From: Paenibacillus alvei DSM 29
GTDB lineage: Bacteria; Bacillota; Bacilli; Paenibacillales; Paenibacillaceae
Reading direction: 5' to 3'
Assembly (NCBI RefSeq): GCF_000293805.1
Contig: NZ_AMBZ01000001.1
Span: 400,001-464,000, forward strand
Length of the DNA: 64,000 nucleotides
Shown here: positions 18,611 to 29,600 of the stretch, piece after piece
Numbering within the stretch: position 1 is the stretch's first letter
Layout of the letters: each line of letters begins with the position of its first letter
Position numbers and translations under genes: made by a program
Notes under the pieces: model-generated
Database searches by the model: none
Told to the model about the DNA's origin: nothing
Seen by the model: only the letters and a program-made list of their open reading frames with translations

Positions 18611-18897
18611 AGTGATCAAAAGTTCGCTTTTCAGCACAGTTACAATCAGTTCCACTTCGTCATCAAAAGTTCGCTTTTCAGCACCGAGAAGGTTGCTTGA
18701 ACCCGAAGCCGATGCTTCCGAAGCGAGTTTTGCGATGCAAAACTTGTAAGGAGCAGCGGAATGTAGCTGAAACTACATGAGCAGCTACAATGTTTCCGTA
18801 AGGAAACATACGTCGAAAGCATATGCTGTTCGAAGGGTGAATGCAAGATTCGATGCCGAGTTACCCTCAGTTCCACTTCGTGATCAAAAGCGAACCC
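18611..18897 (-). repeat. Intergenic repeat copy 2 with internal duplication
   Basis: The reverse complement of this stretch matches copy 1 (13373-13539) block by block and is longer. The segment ATCAAAAGTTCGCTTTTCAG occurs twice, at 18615 and 18662, and a related end (CACTTCGTGATCAAAAGCG) recurs at about 18875. It fills the space between the permease stop and the binding-protein start. Spurious reading frames in copies 1 and 2 both encode NARFDA and LRDQK, confirming the relation. Confidence 0.8.
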
Positions 18898-20291
18898 TAG
18901 TGCCCGCCCATTGCTACATAGCGGACAATAACCAGTACGAACAGAACCCACATAAGCCAGTGAATCTTATATTTCTCACCTTTGCCGAATACGTTCGCTA
19001 CGAACGCCAGCAGAACATAACCAAGAATGCCGAAGGAAATACCGTTCGCAATGCTGTACGTGAACGGCATGAACGCAATCGTCATAAATGCCGGAATCCC
19101 AATCACCAAGTCTTTGAAATTGATTTCCGTAACGGCTTGCATCATCAATACACCAACGACGATAAGGGCTGCTGCTGTTGCAGGGCCTGGAATCAAAGCA
19201 ACTGCCGGAGCCAAGAACAAGGACAACAAGAAGCAAATCCCTGTCGTTACTGACGTAAGTCCTGTGCGTCCGCCTTCGGCTACACCCGCGGAGCTTTCTA
19301 CGAATGCAGTCACTGTGCTTGTGCCAAGTGCCGCTCCGCCCGCTACCGCAACAGAGTCGACGAACATCGCTTTCCCTACACGCTTGTTGCCTTCTTCACG
19401 ATTTTTCATGAATCCAGCACGGTTGGCTGTACCAACCAATGTTCCAAATGTATCGAACAGTTCAACGAATGTGAACGTCAGGATGATAGATACGATACCC
19501 ACGCCCATGATGCCAGCGAAATCGAACTCGAAGAAGCTCAATTGAGTCAAATCAGGAACCCATCTTGCACCATTCAGCGAGTTGAAATCAACGCGCCCCA
19601 TCAAGATAGCAACGACTGTTGTTCCCAAGATGCCGAACAAAATCGCGCCGCGTACGTTCAAAATCATTAGAACTGAAATAAGTGCCAAACCGATAATCGT
19701 AAGCAGCACATCAGGATTGGAGAAGCTGCCTAAGCCGAATACTGTTTCAAATCCTAGAAGCGGTGTGAATGTACCCTTAGGAATATCATTCACGGTCTCA
19801 ACGGACACGGACAACAGCCCGCTATTTTTCAAGCCGACAATCGTAATGAACAACCCGATGCCGACAGTAATCGCATGCTTCAGTGCATCAGGAACTGCTT
19901 CAAGCAGCATTTGACGTACATGTGTAATCGTAAGCAGGAAGAAGATAATCCCGGAAATAAATACAGCCGTCAAAGCCATTTGCCATGTGATCGGATGTTC
20001 CGAGCCGGCAGTCGATACGACTACAGTTGCAAAGTAAGCATTCAGCCCCATCCCTGGTGCCAAGGCAACCGGGAAGTTAACGAAGATCCCCATCGCAATG
20101 GTGAAAATACCGCCTGCAATAGCTGTTGCAAGAAATACGGGATACCATTCCATGCCGGTCTTGCCGAAAGCCGTTAGAATGTTCGGGTTAACGGCCAAAA
20201 TGTACGCCATCGCCATAAAGGTCGTAATCCCTGCCATAATCTCCGTACTGATTGTCGAACCGTTCTCCTTAACTTTGAAGAAGCGCTCCAT
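18897..20291 (-). CDS. NCS2-family guanine/hypoxanthine permease (AzgA/PbuG-like)
   Basis: 464 residues, about 12-14 membrane segments. It begins MERFFKVKENGSTISTEIMA followed by GITTFMAMAYILAVNP, which together are diagnostic of the AzgA-like branch that imports guanine, hypoxanthine and adenine. Other conserved parts are APGMGLNAYFA, the LFDTFGTLVG substrate-binding stretch and FVESSAGVAEGGRTGLTSV. A longer frame runs to 20438, but GGGGAGG precedes the ATG at 20291 and the extension overlaps the riboswitch terminator. A guanine riboswitch in the leader supports the substrate assignment. Confidence 0.94.
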   Translation of the reverse strand: MERFFKVKENGSTISTEIMAGITTFMAMAYILAVNPNILTAFGKTGMEWYPVFLATAIAGGIFTIAMGIFVNFPVALAPGMGLNAYFATVVVSTAGSEHPITWQMALTAVFISGIIFFLLTITHVRQMLLEAVPDALKHAITVGIGLFITIVGLKNSGLLSVSVETVNDIPKGTFTPLLGFETVFGLGSFSNPDVLLTIIGLALISVLMILNVRGAILFGILGTTVVAILMGRVDFNSLNGARWVPDLTQLSFFEFDFAGIMGVGIVSIILTFTFVELFDTFGTLVGTANRAGFMKNREEGNKRVGKAMFVDSVAVAGGAALGTSTVTAFVESSAGVAEGGRTGLTSVTTGICFLLSLFLAPAVALIPGPATAAALIVVGVLMMQAVTEINFKDLVIGIPAFMTIAFMPFTYSIANGISFGILGYVLLAFVANVFGKGEKYKIHWLMWVLFVLVIVRYVAMGGH

Positions 20292-20372
20292 GTGTGTAAC
20301 ATCCTCCCCATGACATTCCATGAATGTGTGTTTACTGCTGCTTCTGTTTCCCCTAGCAACCTGTATGAGCAC

Positions 20373-20405
20373 AAAAAAAGAACTCAGGTTGTGCTCCCGA
20401 GTTCT
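20373..20405 (-). terminator. Riboswitch-controlled terminator
   Basis: Leftward, AGAACTC(GGG) and (CCT)GAGTTCT form a stem of about 10 bp followed by T7, about 80 bases before the permease ATG. This is the off-state terminator of the guanine riboswitch. Confidence 0.8.
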
Positions 20406-20551
20406 GGCGTCGAAAAGTAAGGCATTTCCTACTCGCACTGCCCGCTATATGGATGCATAGCAAGTTCCCATCCTGTCATTGCACACAGATTATGGGCAGC
20501 AAAGCGTACAAGACAAATCTGATATCGATTCATCCGGAAAGCCATTCCTCT

Positions 20552-20614
20552 TCGTAGCCAGATCATTTACGGTGATCTCGTAGAGACTCTCAGGCCAATT
20601 CCCGAGATTATACG
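20552..20614 (-). promoter_or_regulatory. Purine (guanine-type) riboswitch aptamer
   Basis: On the minus strand the aptamer opens CGTATAATC and closes GGCTACG (P1), with P2 arms CTCGGG.. and CCTGAG, P3 arms GATCA and TGATC around CCGTAAA, and the three-way-junction AGTCTCTACG. It aligns base for base with the xpt guanine riboswitch. The specificity position before TACG is C, the guanine/hypoxanthine type (U would read adenine). The junction has C where most members have the third U of AGUUUCUAC, a position that is usually flipped out. About 147 bases of further structure lie between aptamer and terminator. Confidence 0.92.
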
Positions 20615-20647
20615 AAAAAGTATTGCGTTATTAGATTATCTACTCAC

Positions 20648-20676
20648 ATTGTATCGTCACCCTGCCTCACTGTCAA
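20648..20676 (-). promoter_or_regulatory. Promoter of the riboswitch-permease transcript
   Basis: Minus strand TTGACA (20676-20671), 17 bases, TACAAT (20653-20648): an almost ideal sigma-A promoter, placed about 30 bases upstream of the aptamer. Confidence 0.85.
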
Positions 20677-20827
20677 CTCTATTTCCGAACATTTAATAAT
20701 ATTTATCAATACTCGTTCGTGTTTTTAGATATAAATGAATCATTTTCCCCCTATATTGAAATTGAAATTGTATGATTCCAAACATACTAGAATCCAAAAA
20801 AAATTTCTGGAAATCACAGTAAAACTA

Positions 20828-20856
20828 TTGAATTAATTCATTAATTTTTATAAAAT
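20828..20856 (+). promoter_or_regulatory. Candidate promoter of the S8 protease gene
   Basis: TTGAAT, a 17-base spacer, and TAAAAT in an AT-rich stretch, about 160 bases before the start codon. The long leader between holds no feature I recognise. Confidence 0.45.
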
Positions 20857-21016
20857 GGGTTCATACATTTTTACCCAGTTCTGAAACTATTATGATTGCT
20901 TTATACAAATGGTAATTGGGTAAAGTGTACATCTAGCATTTTGGAGGTGAGGTTATTCGTTAAAAACCAGCTTTGTCAGACTAGACTATACCTTTTATAC
21001 CGAGGAGGAATAGCAT

Positions 21017-23425
21017 TTGGCGAACAAAAACAACAAAAAAGTGCTTTCAATGATCATGTCGATTGCCATGGCAATCAGCCTGATGTCACCAGCGGTGTCA
21101 GCCTATGAGGCCCCCGCGAACAACTCAACCGAGAAGCTTCTCTACTTGCGAACAGGCACCGTCAATCTCCAGAATGAAAATGAAAACTACGGACTGCAGC
21201 TTGATGAAGAAAGCACACAACGCCAATTGTACGTTGTTCAATTCAACGACGTCATCACAGATTCCTCCAAACAGCTCCTGCAACAGGCTGGAGCGGAACT
21301 CGGAGATTATCTCCCTGACTATGCTTATCTCGTACGCATGAACCCGCAACAAGCCGGCACCCTCGCCGCAAATGATCAGATTTACAGAGTCACCCTCTTT
21401 CAGCCGGAATGGAAGAACGGCAACCTCTCCACATCAGAAAACACTGCACCAAGCAACTATGTCATCTCGGTATTCAAGGGCAGTGAGGCAGATGTTGCCC
21501 AATCACTTCAGCAGCAAGCCATCCCTGTTACCGATGTGCAAGAAGGCTATATCGAAGCTGTAATAAGCAGTGAAACACTCCCGCTTGTTCTTAATCAGCC
21601 GGATGTCACCTTCGTCGAATCTAAGCCCGTCGATGAGATTTTCAACGACTTCGTTACTAATCAAGTTGGGGCTGCTACGTCGAATGGCGTATGGAGCAAG
21701 GGATTGACTGGAAAAGGTCAAGTGGTTACCGTAGCCGACAGCGGCTTGGATTCCGGTAATCTAAACACACTCCATAAGGATTTTGAAGGTCAGCTGCATA
21801 AGACACCTGTTCCTAACCCCGAAGGAACATGGGAGGATACAATTGGTCATGGCACTCATGTAGCCGGTACCGTGCTCGGCACAGGAGCAATGTCCAATGG
21901 GAAATATAAAGGCGTTGCCTATGGCGCCAAACTGTTCTTCCAAACAATCGGCTGCGGCGGTACTTCTATCTGCCCAGGCGACCTGCGCGACTTGTTCGGC
22001 TCTGCGAAGCAGCAAGGCACGTTCATCCATACAAACTCCTGGGGCGCACGCTTCAACTACTCCTACAATTCCAACTCTGCTCGTGCTGATGAATATACAT
22101 TCAAGAATAAAGACTTCACCGTATTGTTCGCCGCAGGGAACGATGGCAGCGGGAACAACACCATTTCTTCACCTGGCAATGCCAAAAACACCATCACGGT
22201 TGGTAATCTTCAAAAAACAAATCCGAATCAAATTGCCCCAAGCTCCAGCAGAGGATATGCAGTAGATGGAAGAGTCAAGCCTGACCTCGTTGTTACAGGT
22301 ACCTCAATTATTTCCGTTCGTTCCTCAGCTTCAACTAGACCTGCAAATCCAAATCAGTACTACACCAACATGACCGGCACCTCCATGGCCACACCAGCTG
22401 TTGCAGGGTCGGCAGCCATCGTTCGTCAATTTTATACCGAGAACAAGCATGTAACGCCTTCCTCTGCGCTCATCAAAGCTACGCTCATTAACGGAGCTGA
22501 AGATGTAGGATATGGGTGGATGAGCAGAGAGACAGGATGGGGACGCGTTAACCTCGTGAATTCACTCACCCCTACTGACGGAAGAACCAATAGCTTCATC
22601 GACAACACCGCAGGTATCAAAACAAACGATTCTATCTCCTACCGCGTCAAGGCCGAAGCCGGCAAACCTCTTAAGATATCTCTTGTCTGGAGCGATTACC
22701 AAGGCGCCGTTCAAGCTGGCAAGCAATTGGTTAATGACCTCGATCTTGAAGTAAAAGCCCCAACTGGCGAACTCTACAAAGGCAACTGCTTCGTACAAAA
22801 TACAGGTAGCACAAGCTGTGCCAATTACGACCACATTAACAACGTGGAAAATGTATATCTTTCAACTCCAACTACAGGCGAATATACAGTTACCGTCAAA
22901 GGATACAATGTGCCGCAAGGCCCTCAGCCATTTGCATTAGTAGTATCGGGCAATCGTTCTACTATTCTTGGCCAAGGCCCTGAACAACCAGAACCAATTG
23001 TACTGAAGGCACCTGAGCAGCTCGCTGTAACAGCAGTCACGTATGATTCAGCGAACCTGAATTGGATCGATCCGAACACAGGAATTCAAGGTCTTACGTA
23101 CGAAATCTATCAACAACAGCAAAAAATCGGAACCAGCAGTCAAACCAATTATACGGTAAAAGATCTTAGTCCAGGCAAAACGTATACCTTTACAGTCAAG
23201 ATCATCGACGGAAAAGGCAACGCCTCGCCTCATAGTCAATCCGCAACGGTTAATCTCCCAAAACCTGAGGGGGATAAAGAGCCATGGCAGGTAGGCAAAC
23301 CGTACAAGATAGGCGATCTTGTCTCGTATAATGGTGCAATCTATAAGTGTGTGCAACCGCATACAGCTTTGAACGGCTGGGAACCTTCGAACGTACCAGC
23401 ACTCTGGTCACCTGTACAGCAATAG
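21017..23425 (+). CDS. Secreted S8 (subtilisin-like) protease with FN3 and chitin-binding domains
   Basis: 802 residues from a TTG start with GAGGAGG 8 bases ahead. Residues 1-29 are a signal peptide ending SPAVSA. A propeptide-like region follows to about 215. The S8 catalytic triad is visible: Asp241 (VVTVADSGLDSGN), His278 (IGHGTHVAGTV) and Ser456 (TGTSMATPAVAG), with the oxyanion Asn375 (FAAGNDG). A CGGTSIC pair could make a disulfide. After a beta-rich domain comes an FN3 domain (about 660-745) and a C-terminal CBM5/12-like module with EPWQVGKPYKIGDLVSYNG and CVQPHTALNGWEPS. The enzyme is exported and probably held on chitin or similar polymers. A shared bidirectional terminator separates it from the NRPS. 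Confidence 0.93.
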   Translation: MANKNNKKVLSMIMSIAMAISLMSPAVSAYEAPANNSTEKLLYLRTGTVNLQNENENYGLQLDEESTQRQLYVVQFNDVITDSSKQLLQQAGAELGDYLPDYAYLVRMNPQQAGTLAANDQIYRVTLFQPEWKNGNLSTSENTAPSNYVISVFKGSEADVAQSLQQQAIPVTDVQEGYIEAVISSETLPLVLNQPDVTFVESKPVDEIFNDFVTNQVGAATSNGVWSKGLTGKGQVVTVADSGLDSGNLNTLHKDFEGQLHKTPVPNPEGTWEDTIGHGTHVAGTVLGTGAMSNGKYKGVAYGAKLFFQTIGCGGTSICPGDLRDLFGSAKQQGTFIHTNSWGARFNYSYNSNSARADEYTFKNKDFTVLFAAGNDGSGNNTISSPGNAKNTITVGNLQKTNPNQIAPSSSRGYAVDGRVKPDLVVTGTSIISVRSSASTRPANPNQYYTNMTGTSMATPAVAGSAAIVRQFYTENKHVTPSSALIKATLINGAEDVGYGWMSRETGWGRVNLVNSLTPTDGRTNSFIDNTAGIKTNDSISYRVKAEAGKPLKISLVWSDYQGAVQAGKQLVNDLDLEVKAPTGELYKGNCFVQNTGSTSCANYDHINNVENVYLSTPTTGEYTVTVKGYNVPQGPQPFALVVSGNRSTILGQGPEQPEPIVLKAPEQLAVTAVTYDSANLNWIDPNTGIQGLTYEIYQQQQKIGTSSQTNYTVKDLSPGKTYTFTVKIIDGKGNASPHSQSATVNLPKPEGDKEPWQVGKPYKIGDLVSYNGAIYKCVQPHTALNGWEPSNVPALWSPVQQ

Positions 23426-23532
23426 GTAGCCCCTTCGGACTAACCACCATAATGATATTCGTTTAACTACTTCTTCCTACATCTCGTTCACCACTAACGA
23501 GAAGGTTACCCAATTTCAATACCGTAACGCAA

Positions 23533-23568
23533 AAAGGCTATACCGCGGTTAAACGCGGTATAGCCTTT
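23533..23568. terminator. Bidirectional terminator between protease and NRPS
   Basis: AAAGGCTATACCGCG and its exact reverse complement form a perfect 15-bp stem with a 6-base loop, flanked by A and T runs on the two sides, between convergent genes. Confidence 0.85.
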
Positions 23569-23648
23569 ACTATCTTCTCCTCAGTCGATTCTAATTAACT
23601 TTTTTCATCTTTTTCCTGTAAATCAATTGCTGTCTGACGGCCATAGCT

Positions 23649-26600
23649 CTACACGTGCTGGATCAAGCTTCTCATCTCATTCACTGGTAAGTATCCGGAA
23701 TTTTGCAAGTAGTTCACGATTTTTTGTACATACAGTGCATCAATTTGCGGCCAATAAAAGCCGGCCTTGCTTAAGACCATCTGTGTTTGTAACGAATCAT
23801 GCTTGACAGTGGTATAATCGCCTTCAAGCTGTTCTCCTGCTGCCATTAACATTTGAATGTCATGAATGTACTTATCATCCTTGGATAATCGAAGCATAAG
23901 ATCCTGGAACGCCGCATCATCCAACATAGCAATCGCATGACCCGACTTGCGTAGCAATTGCACGACCTCGCCGAGTCCAACTTTATGATGATTGTACAAA
24001 TGGAAGACGTAGTTTTCCCCAGCGCTTGCATCTGCCTTTATTAAGGCAACGATGGCTCTGCTGCACGCATCAACAGGAGTAAACTCTATTTCATTTGATA
24101 TGAATTGGTTTGAGGCAACCCCATATTGCAACATAAATTTGAAGCGGCTCATAAATGCATTGTCCGCGATATTATGTTGATGTTGCCCATCACTGTGCCT
24201 GTTGGTCAGATTGCCCACCCGGTAAATGGCAGCGTCCACCCCATTCGAGATCGCTTGGAATAGTGCATGTTCCGCCCAAAATTTACTTTTCACATACACA
24301 TTATCCTCATAATTTTGTTGTACGTAAAAATCGTTTTCGGTAAATACATGCTGCTCCTTCCCAAATGAAACATGACCCGACACGCTCATCGTGGACATAT
24401 AGTGCAGTCTTTTATTACGCCCTACGAACGATATAAGCTCTTCCAGCGTTGTCACATTCGCTTTTTCAAAATCAGCGTAATTACCGAAGTGTTTGGTCAA
24501 CGCGGCAGAATGGATGACACTACTGATCGTACTGTCAAGTTGAGCATATTCAGCATCGCTTAGGCCGAATTGTTTCTCGGACAAATCTCCCTTTACGATA
24601 ACAACCCGGCTGCTTAGCATAACTTTATACTTCTCAAACTTGTCATGAAAGTAAAAGGCAAGCTGTTCCAACAACCGATTCCGTGGGTCACTTCCCCGAA
24701 TCAAACAGTATACCCTGCTATTGGTTCCATCCAGCAGCTCCGCTAGTAGATGTATACCCAGGTAACCCGTGACCCCTGTAAGCAATACATCACCGATAGG
24801 GTCGTAATTTGCATGAGCGATGTCTTTCTTCGGAGGCTTGAGAAATTGCAGCCTGGATGTATCGGAATGCAAGTAATCTTTGGAACCATGGTTAATCTTT
24901 TGCGCGATTTTTTGTATGGTTTGCAGATCGTAGTAATCCTTAACCGTTACATGCCATCCTTCTGTCAGCCCTTTTGCCAATGCCTCCATAATCTTCATGG
25001 AGTGCCCGCCTAAGTCAAAGAAGGAATCGTGGATGCCAATTGAAGTTTCCTTCATCCCTAACACGCTTGACCAAATCTGTACAAGTTTTCTCTCTGTTTC
25101 ATGACGAGGCGCGATATAACTTGCAGGAGTTTGTAGTACACTGTCCATTTTCGGGAGAGATTTCGTATCGATTTTCCCGTTCGGCGTTAACGGCAAACTG
25201 TCCAGTTGCACAAAATACGTCGGCACCATATAGCTTGGCAATCGCTCGCTCAAGTATGTCCGCCATTCCTGCGCGCTGCCTTCTCCGACCAGATACGCCG
25301 CCAGTTGCTTTTCCCCCGGCCTGTCTTCCCGCACGATAACGACAGCTTGCTTGATTGCCGGCAACTGACTTAGCACCGTTTCAATCTCTCCGAGCTCAAT
25401 TCGGAATCCTCTGATTTTCACCTGATCGTCGATCCTGCTTACATAGATCAGGTTGCCGTCCGGCATATACTTTACAGCATCTCCCGTTCTGTACATTCTC
25501 GCTCCAGACTCACCGCTGAAAGGATCCGGAAGGAATCGCTCCTCTGTCAGCTCTGGACGATTCAAGTATCCACGGGTGACCCCTGCCCCGCCAATGTACA
25601 GTTCCCCGGCGACACCGATTGGTACAGGTTGTTGATGGCGATCCAACACGTATAACTTCGTATTCGCTATGGGCCCTCCAATCGGCGGTAAGCCCTCCTG
25701 CAAGGGACTGACCTCTGCTGCGGTAGCCACGACTGTACACTCTGTAGGACCGTAGTTGTTGATGAGTGCAAAAGGCAATGAAGCTGGCGGAGACTGCCGC
25801 AGCAAATCCCCCGCCGTCAGCAAACAGCGCAACGATGTATGCGGCGGCCAGTGCAGATGAATCATGATTTCGGCCATCGGCGTTGGCATAAAACCGATCG
25901 TAATTTGCTGGTCAACGACCCAATCCTGCAACGCTACAGGATCCGTTCTTACGCTTTCCTTGCACACATGCAGACTGGCGCCTCTGCTCAAATAAGGCCA
26001 TATTTCTGCCACTGCGGCATCAAATGCGATGCTTGCTATTTGACTTGCACGATCTTGCTCCGTAACTTGGAAAAATTGCTGGTGCCAGAACACCATATTG
26101 ATCAGTGTGTGATGTTCGACCATGACCCCTTTCGGATTTCCAGTCGTTCCTGATGTGTAAATCAGATAGGCCATGTTGTGCGGCGTCGTGGCGATTGGCG
26201 GATTCTGATCGCTCTCCTGCGACAGCATTTCCTGATCGGCAGCGCTGTCCAGACAGATGCGCGTGACAGACTCCGGCACCCATCCGCTTGCCTCGCTCTG
26301 AGTCACCAGAAGCTCAATTCCCGCATCATGGATCATGTAAGTCAGGCGCTGCTGCGGATACGTCGGATCCATCGGCACATACGCGCCACCGGCTTTCAAT
26401 ATTCCCATGATCCCGACAATCAGATCCGCCGAACGATCCATGCAGATTCCAACCAGCGTCTCCGGCTTCACGCCTTTCTTTCGCAAGCAGTGCGCCAGTT
26501 GGTTTGCCCGCGCATTCAGTTCCCCGTACGTCAGCTGGCGGTCTTCGTCAACGACTGCCACCGCTTCCGGCCGTGCCGCCGCCTGCTCCTCGAACAGCTC

Positions 26601-29600
26601 CTGAATCACCTGATCCCGTGGATACGCCGTCTCCGTCCGGTTCCATATCTCCAGTTGCTGCTTCGTTTCTGCTTCACTAATCAACGGCATCTGGCCTATT
26701 GATCGTTCCGGATGCTCCGCCACTTCATGCAGCCATCGCTCGAAGTGTGCCGCCATCCGCTCGATTGTTGACGCGTCGAACAAGTCCGTGCTGTATTCGA
26801 AGCTGACGCGCATTCCCTCTTCGGCTTCTTGCATGCCTACCGTCAAGTCGAACTTCGCGACCGACATAAAGCTGCTTATCGTGTCCATCCGGCGTTCCGA
26901 GTCCATCGGCAGCTCGCTCGGACGGCTTTGCAGCGTAAACATCGTCTGAAACAATGGCGCATAGCTCGCCGACCGCTCCGGCTGCAGCGCCGCCACGATC
27001 TTCTCAAACGGGATGTCCTGATGCTCCTGCGCTTTCCATGCTTTCCCGCGCACTTGCGACACCAACTCCCGGAAGCTCGGATTGGCCGACACATCCGCAC
27101 GGTACACAAGGGTGTTGACAAAAAATCCGATCATCCCCTCGGTTTCCTCGTAATGCCGGTTCGCAATCGGACTGCCGACGGCGATATCCGTCTGTCCCGT
27201 ATAGCGGGAGAGGAAACCTTGGTAGGCGGCAAGCAGCGTCATGAATAATGTCGCTCCCTCTTGACGACTGAGTGCTTTGAGCTTGACGAGCAAAGCGGCC
27301 GGAAGCTCCACTTCATACCGCTCTCCCCGGTAGCTTTGCTGCGCCGGACGCGGACGATCTGTCGGCAGTTGCAGCACAGGCAGTTCCCCGCCCAGTTCTT
27401 CCTCCCAATACGCCAACTGACGGTTCATCACGTCTTCGCTCATCCAGTTCCGCTGCCAATGCGCGTAGTCGGCATATTGCAAGGATAGCGGCGCCAATGC
27501 CGCTGGTTGCCCTCCCGCAAACGCCTCATACAGCGCAAGCCATTCCCGGACGAAAATGTCCAGCGACCATCCATCAAAGATGATATGGTGCAGCGTGCAC
27601 ATCAGCACCCAATCGTTCTCTCCCATCGCGATGACCTGCGACCGGATCAACGGTCCCTCGGCCAGTTGGAACGGCTTGTCTGCCTCCGCTTGCATGAGCG
27701 ACTTCATCTCGCGCTCCCTGTCCTCGCTTGCCAGATGGCGAAGATCCGTCACAGGCAGACGCTCAGGCTGGTGTTCGCGAATGATCTGCACCGGCTCGCC
27801 GTTCGCCTCGCCAATGACGGTGCGCAGCGCTTCATGACGCTGGATCAGCGCATCGTAGGCCTGTTCCAACGCGTCCAGCTTCCAGGCTCCCTGCAACCGC
27901 CATGCGCATGGAATATTGTACAGCGGACTGTTCGGTTCCAGTTGATCGAGGAACCAGAGCCGCTGCTGGGCATACGATGTCAGCATATGCACGCCTCGTT
28001 CCACCGCTTGAATCGGCGGACGTTTCTCCCCTTCTCCCCCTTGAGCTAACAGCGTTAATCGGCGGGATAAGCTTTCGATCGTCGGGTATTGGAACAGGTC
28101 GCGCACCGCCACCTCCATGCCGAACACCTCGCGCAGACGCGATACCGCTTGTGTTGCCAGCAGCGAGTGGCCTCCCAAGTCAAAGAAGGAATCATAGATG
28201 CCGATCCGCTCCACGCCAAGCAGTTGGCTCCATACCGCCGCAACAAGTTCCTCCGCCGGCGTTTGCGGCGCCGCATAGCCCTCTTGCGACGACACTGTCG
28301 GAATCGGCAGTGCCCTCGTATCGATTTTCCCGTTCGGCGTTAGCGGTAAACTGTCCATCTGCACAAAATACGTCGGAACCATATAGCTTGGCAATCGCGC
28401 GCTCAGGTATGCCCGCCATTCCTGCGCGCTGCCTTCTCCGACCAGATACGCCGCCAGTTGCTTTTCCCCGGGCTTGTCTTCCCGCACGACGACGGACGCC
28501 TGTCGCAGAGTCGGATGCTGGCTGAGCATCGCCTCAATCTCGCCGACTTCGATCCGGAATCCTCTGATTTTCACCTGTTTGTCCATCCGCCCTAAATAAA
28601 CCAGATTCCCATCGGGCATCCACTTTACCCAATCCCCTGTCCGGTACATGCGTTCTCCCGCAACGAACGGATTGGACACAAATTTGTCTGCTGTCATGTC
28701 AGGCTGGTTCAAATACCCGCGCGCCACGCCGTCTCCGCCCAGACAAAGCTCCCCCGGCACGCCGACAGGATTTAAGTGATTTTGCTTATTGACCACATAC
28801 GCCGTCGAGTTGCCTATCGGTTTACCGATAGGTATGTGTTCCTCATACGCACGGTCAATCAAGAAACACGTTGAGAACGTCGTATTCTCGGTCGGACCGT
28901 ACCCGTTCCATAGCGACAATTCTGGAGAAGAACGCAGCACCTGATTGACATGAACCGGCGACAACGCATCCCCGCCGATGATGAGATGCTGAAGACCCGC
29001 GAACATGGCAGCGTCCTTTTGAACGAGTTGGTTGAACAATGGAGAAGTCAACCACATCGTCGTCAACTGATGACGATGTACAAATGCTGCCAGCGCAGGC
29101 GCATCCAGCAACGTTTCCCTTGGTATAGGATACAGCGATCCTCCGTTTAGCAGCGCGCCGAACACTTCAAACGTGCTGGCATCGAACCCGATCGCACCGG
29201 TTTGAGCCATTCTATCTTCGGCGCTGAAAGGGATGTAGCCCGCTTGTTTCACTAGACGAACCACGTTGCGCTGCTCCACAACCACGCCTTTCGGGTTTCC
29301 GGTAGATCCTGACGTATACATGACGTAAGCTGCGTTTTGTGGTGTCGTCATGACCGGCGGATTCCAATCGCTCTCCTGCGATAGCATCTCCTGATCGGCA
29401 GCGCTGTCCAAACAGATGCGCGTAATAGTCTCCGGCACCCATCCGCTTCCCTCATTCAGGGTCACCATCAACTCAATCCCCGCATCGTGGGCCATGTAAG
29501 TCAAGCGCTGCTGCGGATATAACGGATCCATCGGCACATACGCGCCCCCGGCTTTCAATATCCCCATGATCCCGACGATCAGGTCCGCCGAACGATCCAT

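Noticed and set aside
20896-21108. 70-codon plus-strand frame overlapping the protease start
   Set aside because: It overlaps the protease signal peptide in another frame; the TTG start with GAGGAGG and signal sequence is clearly the real gene.
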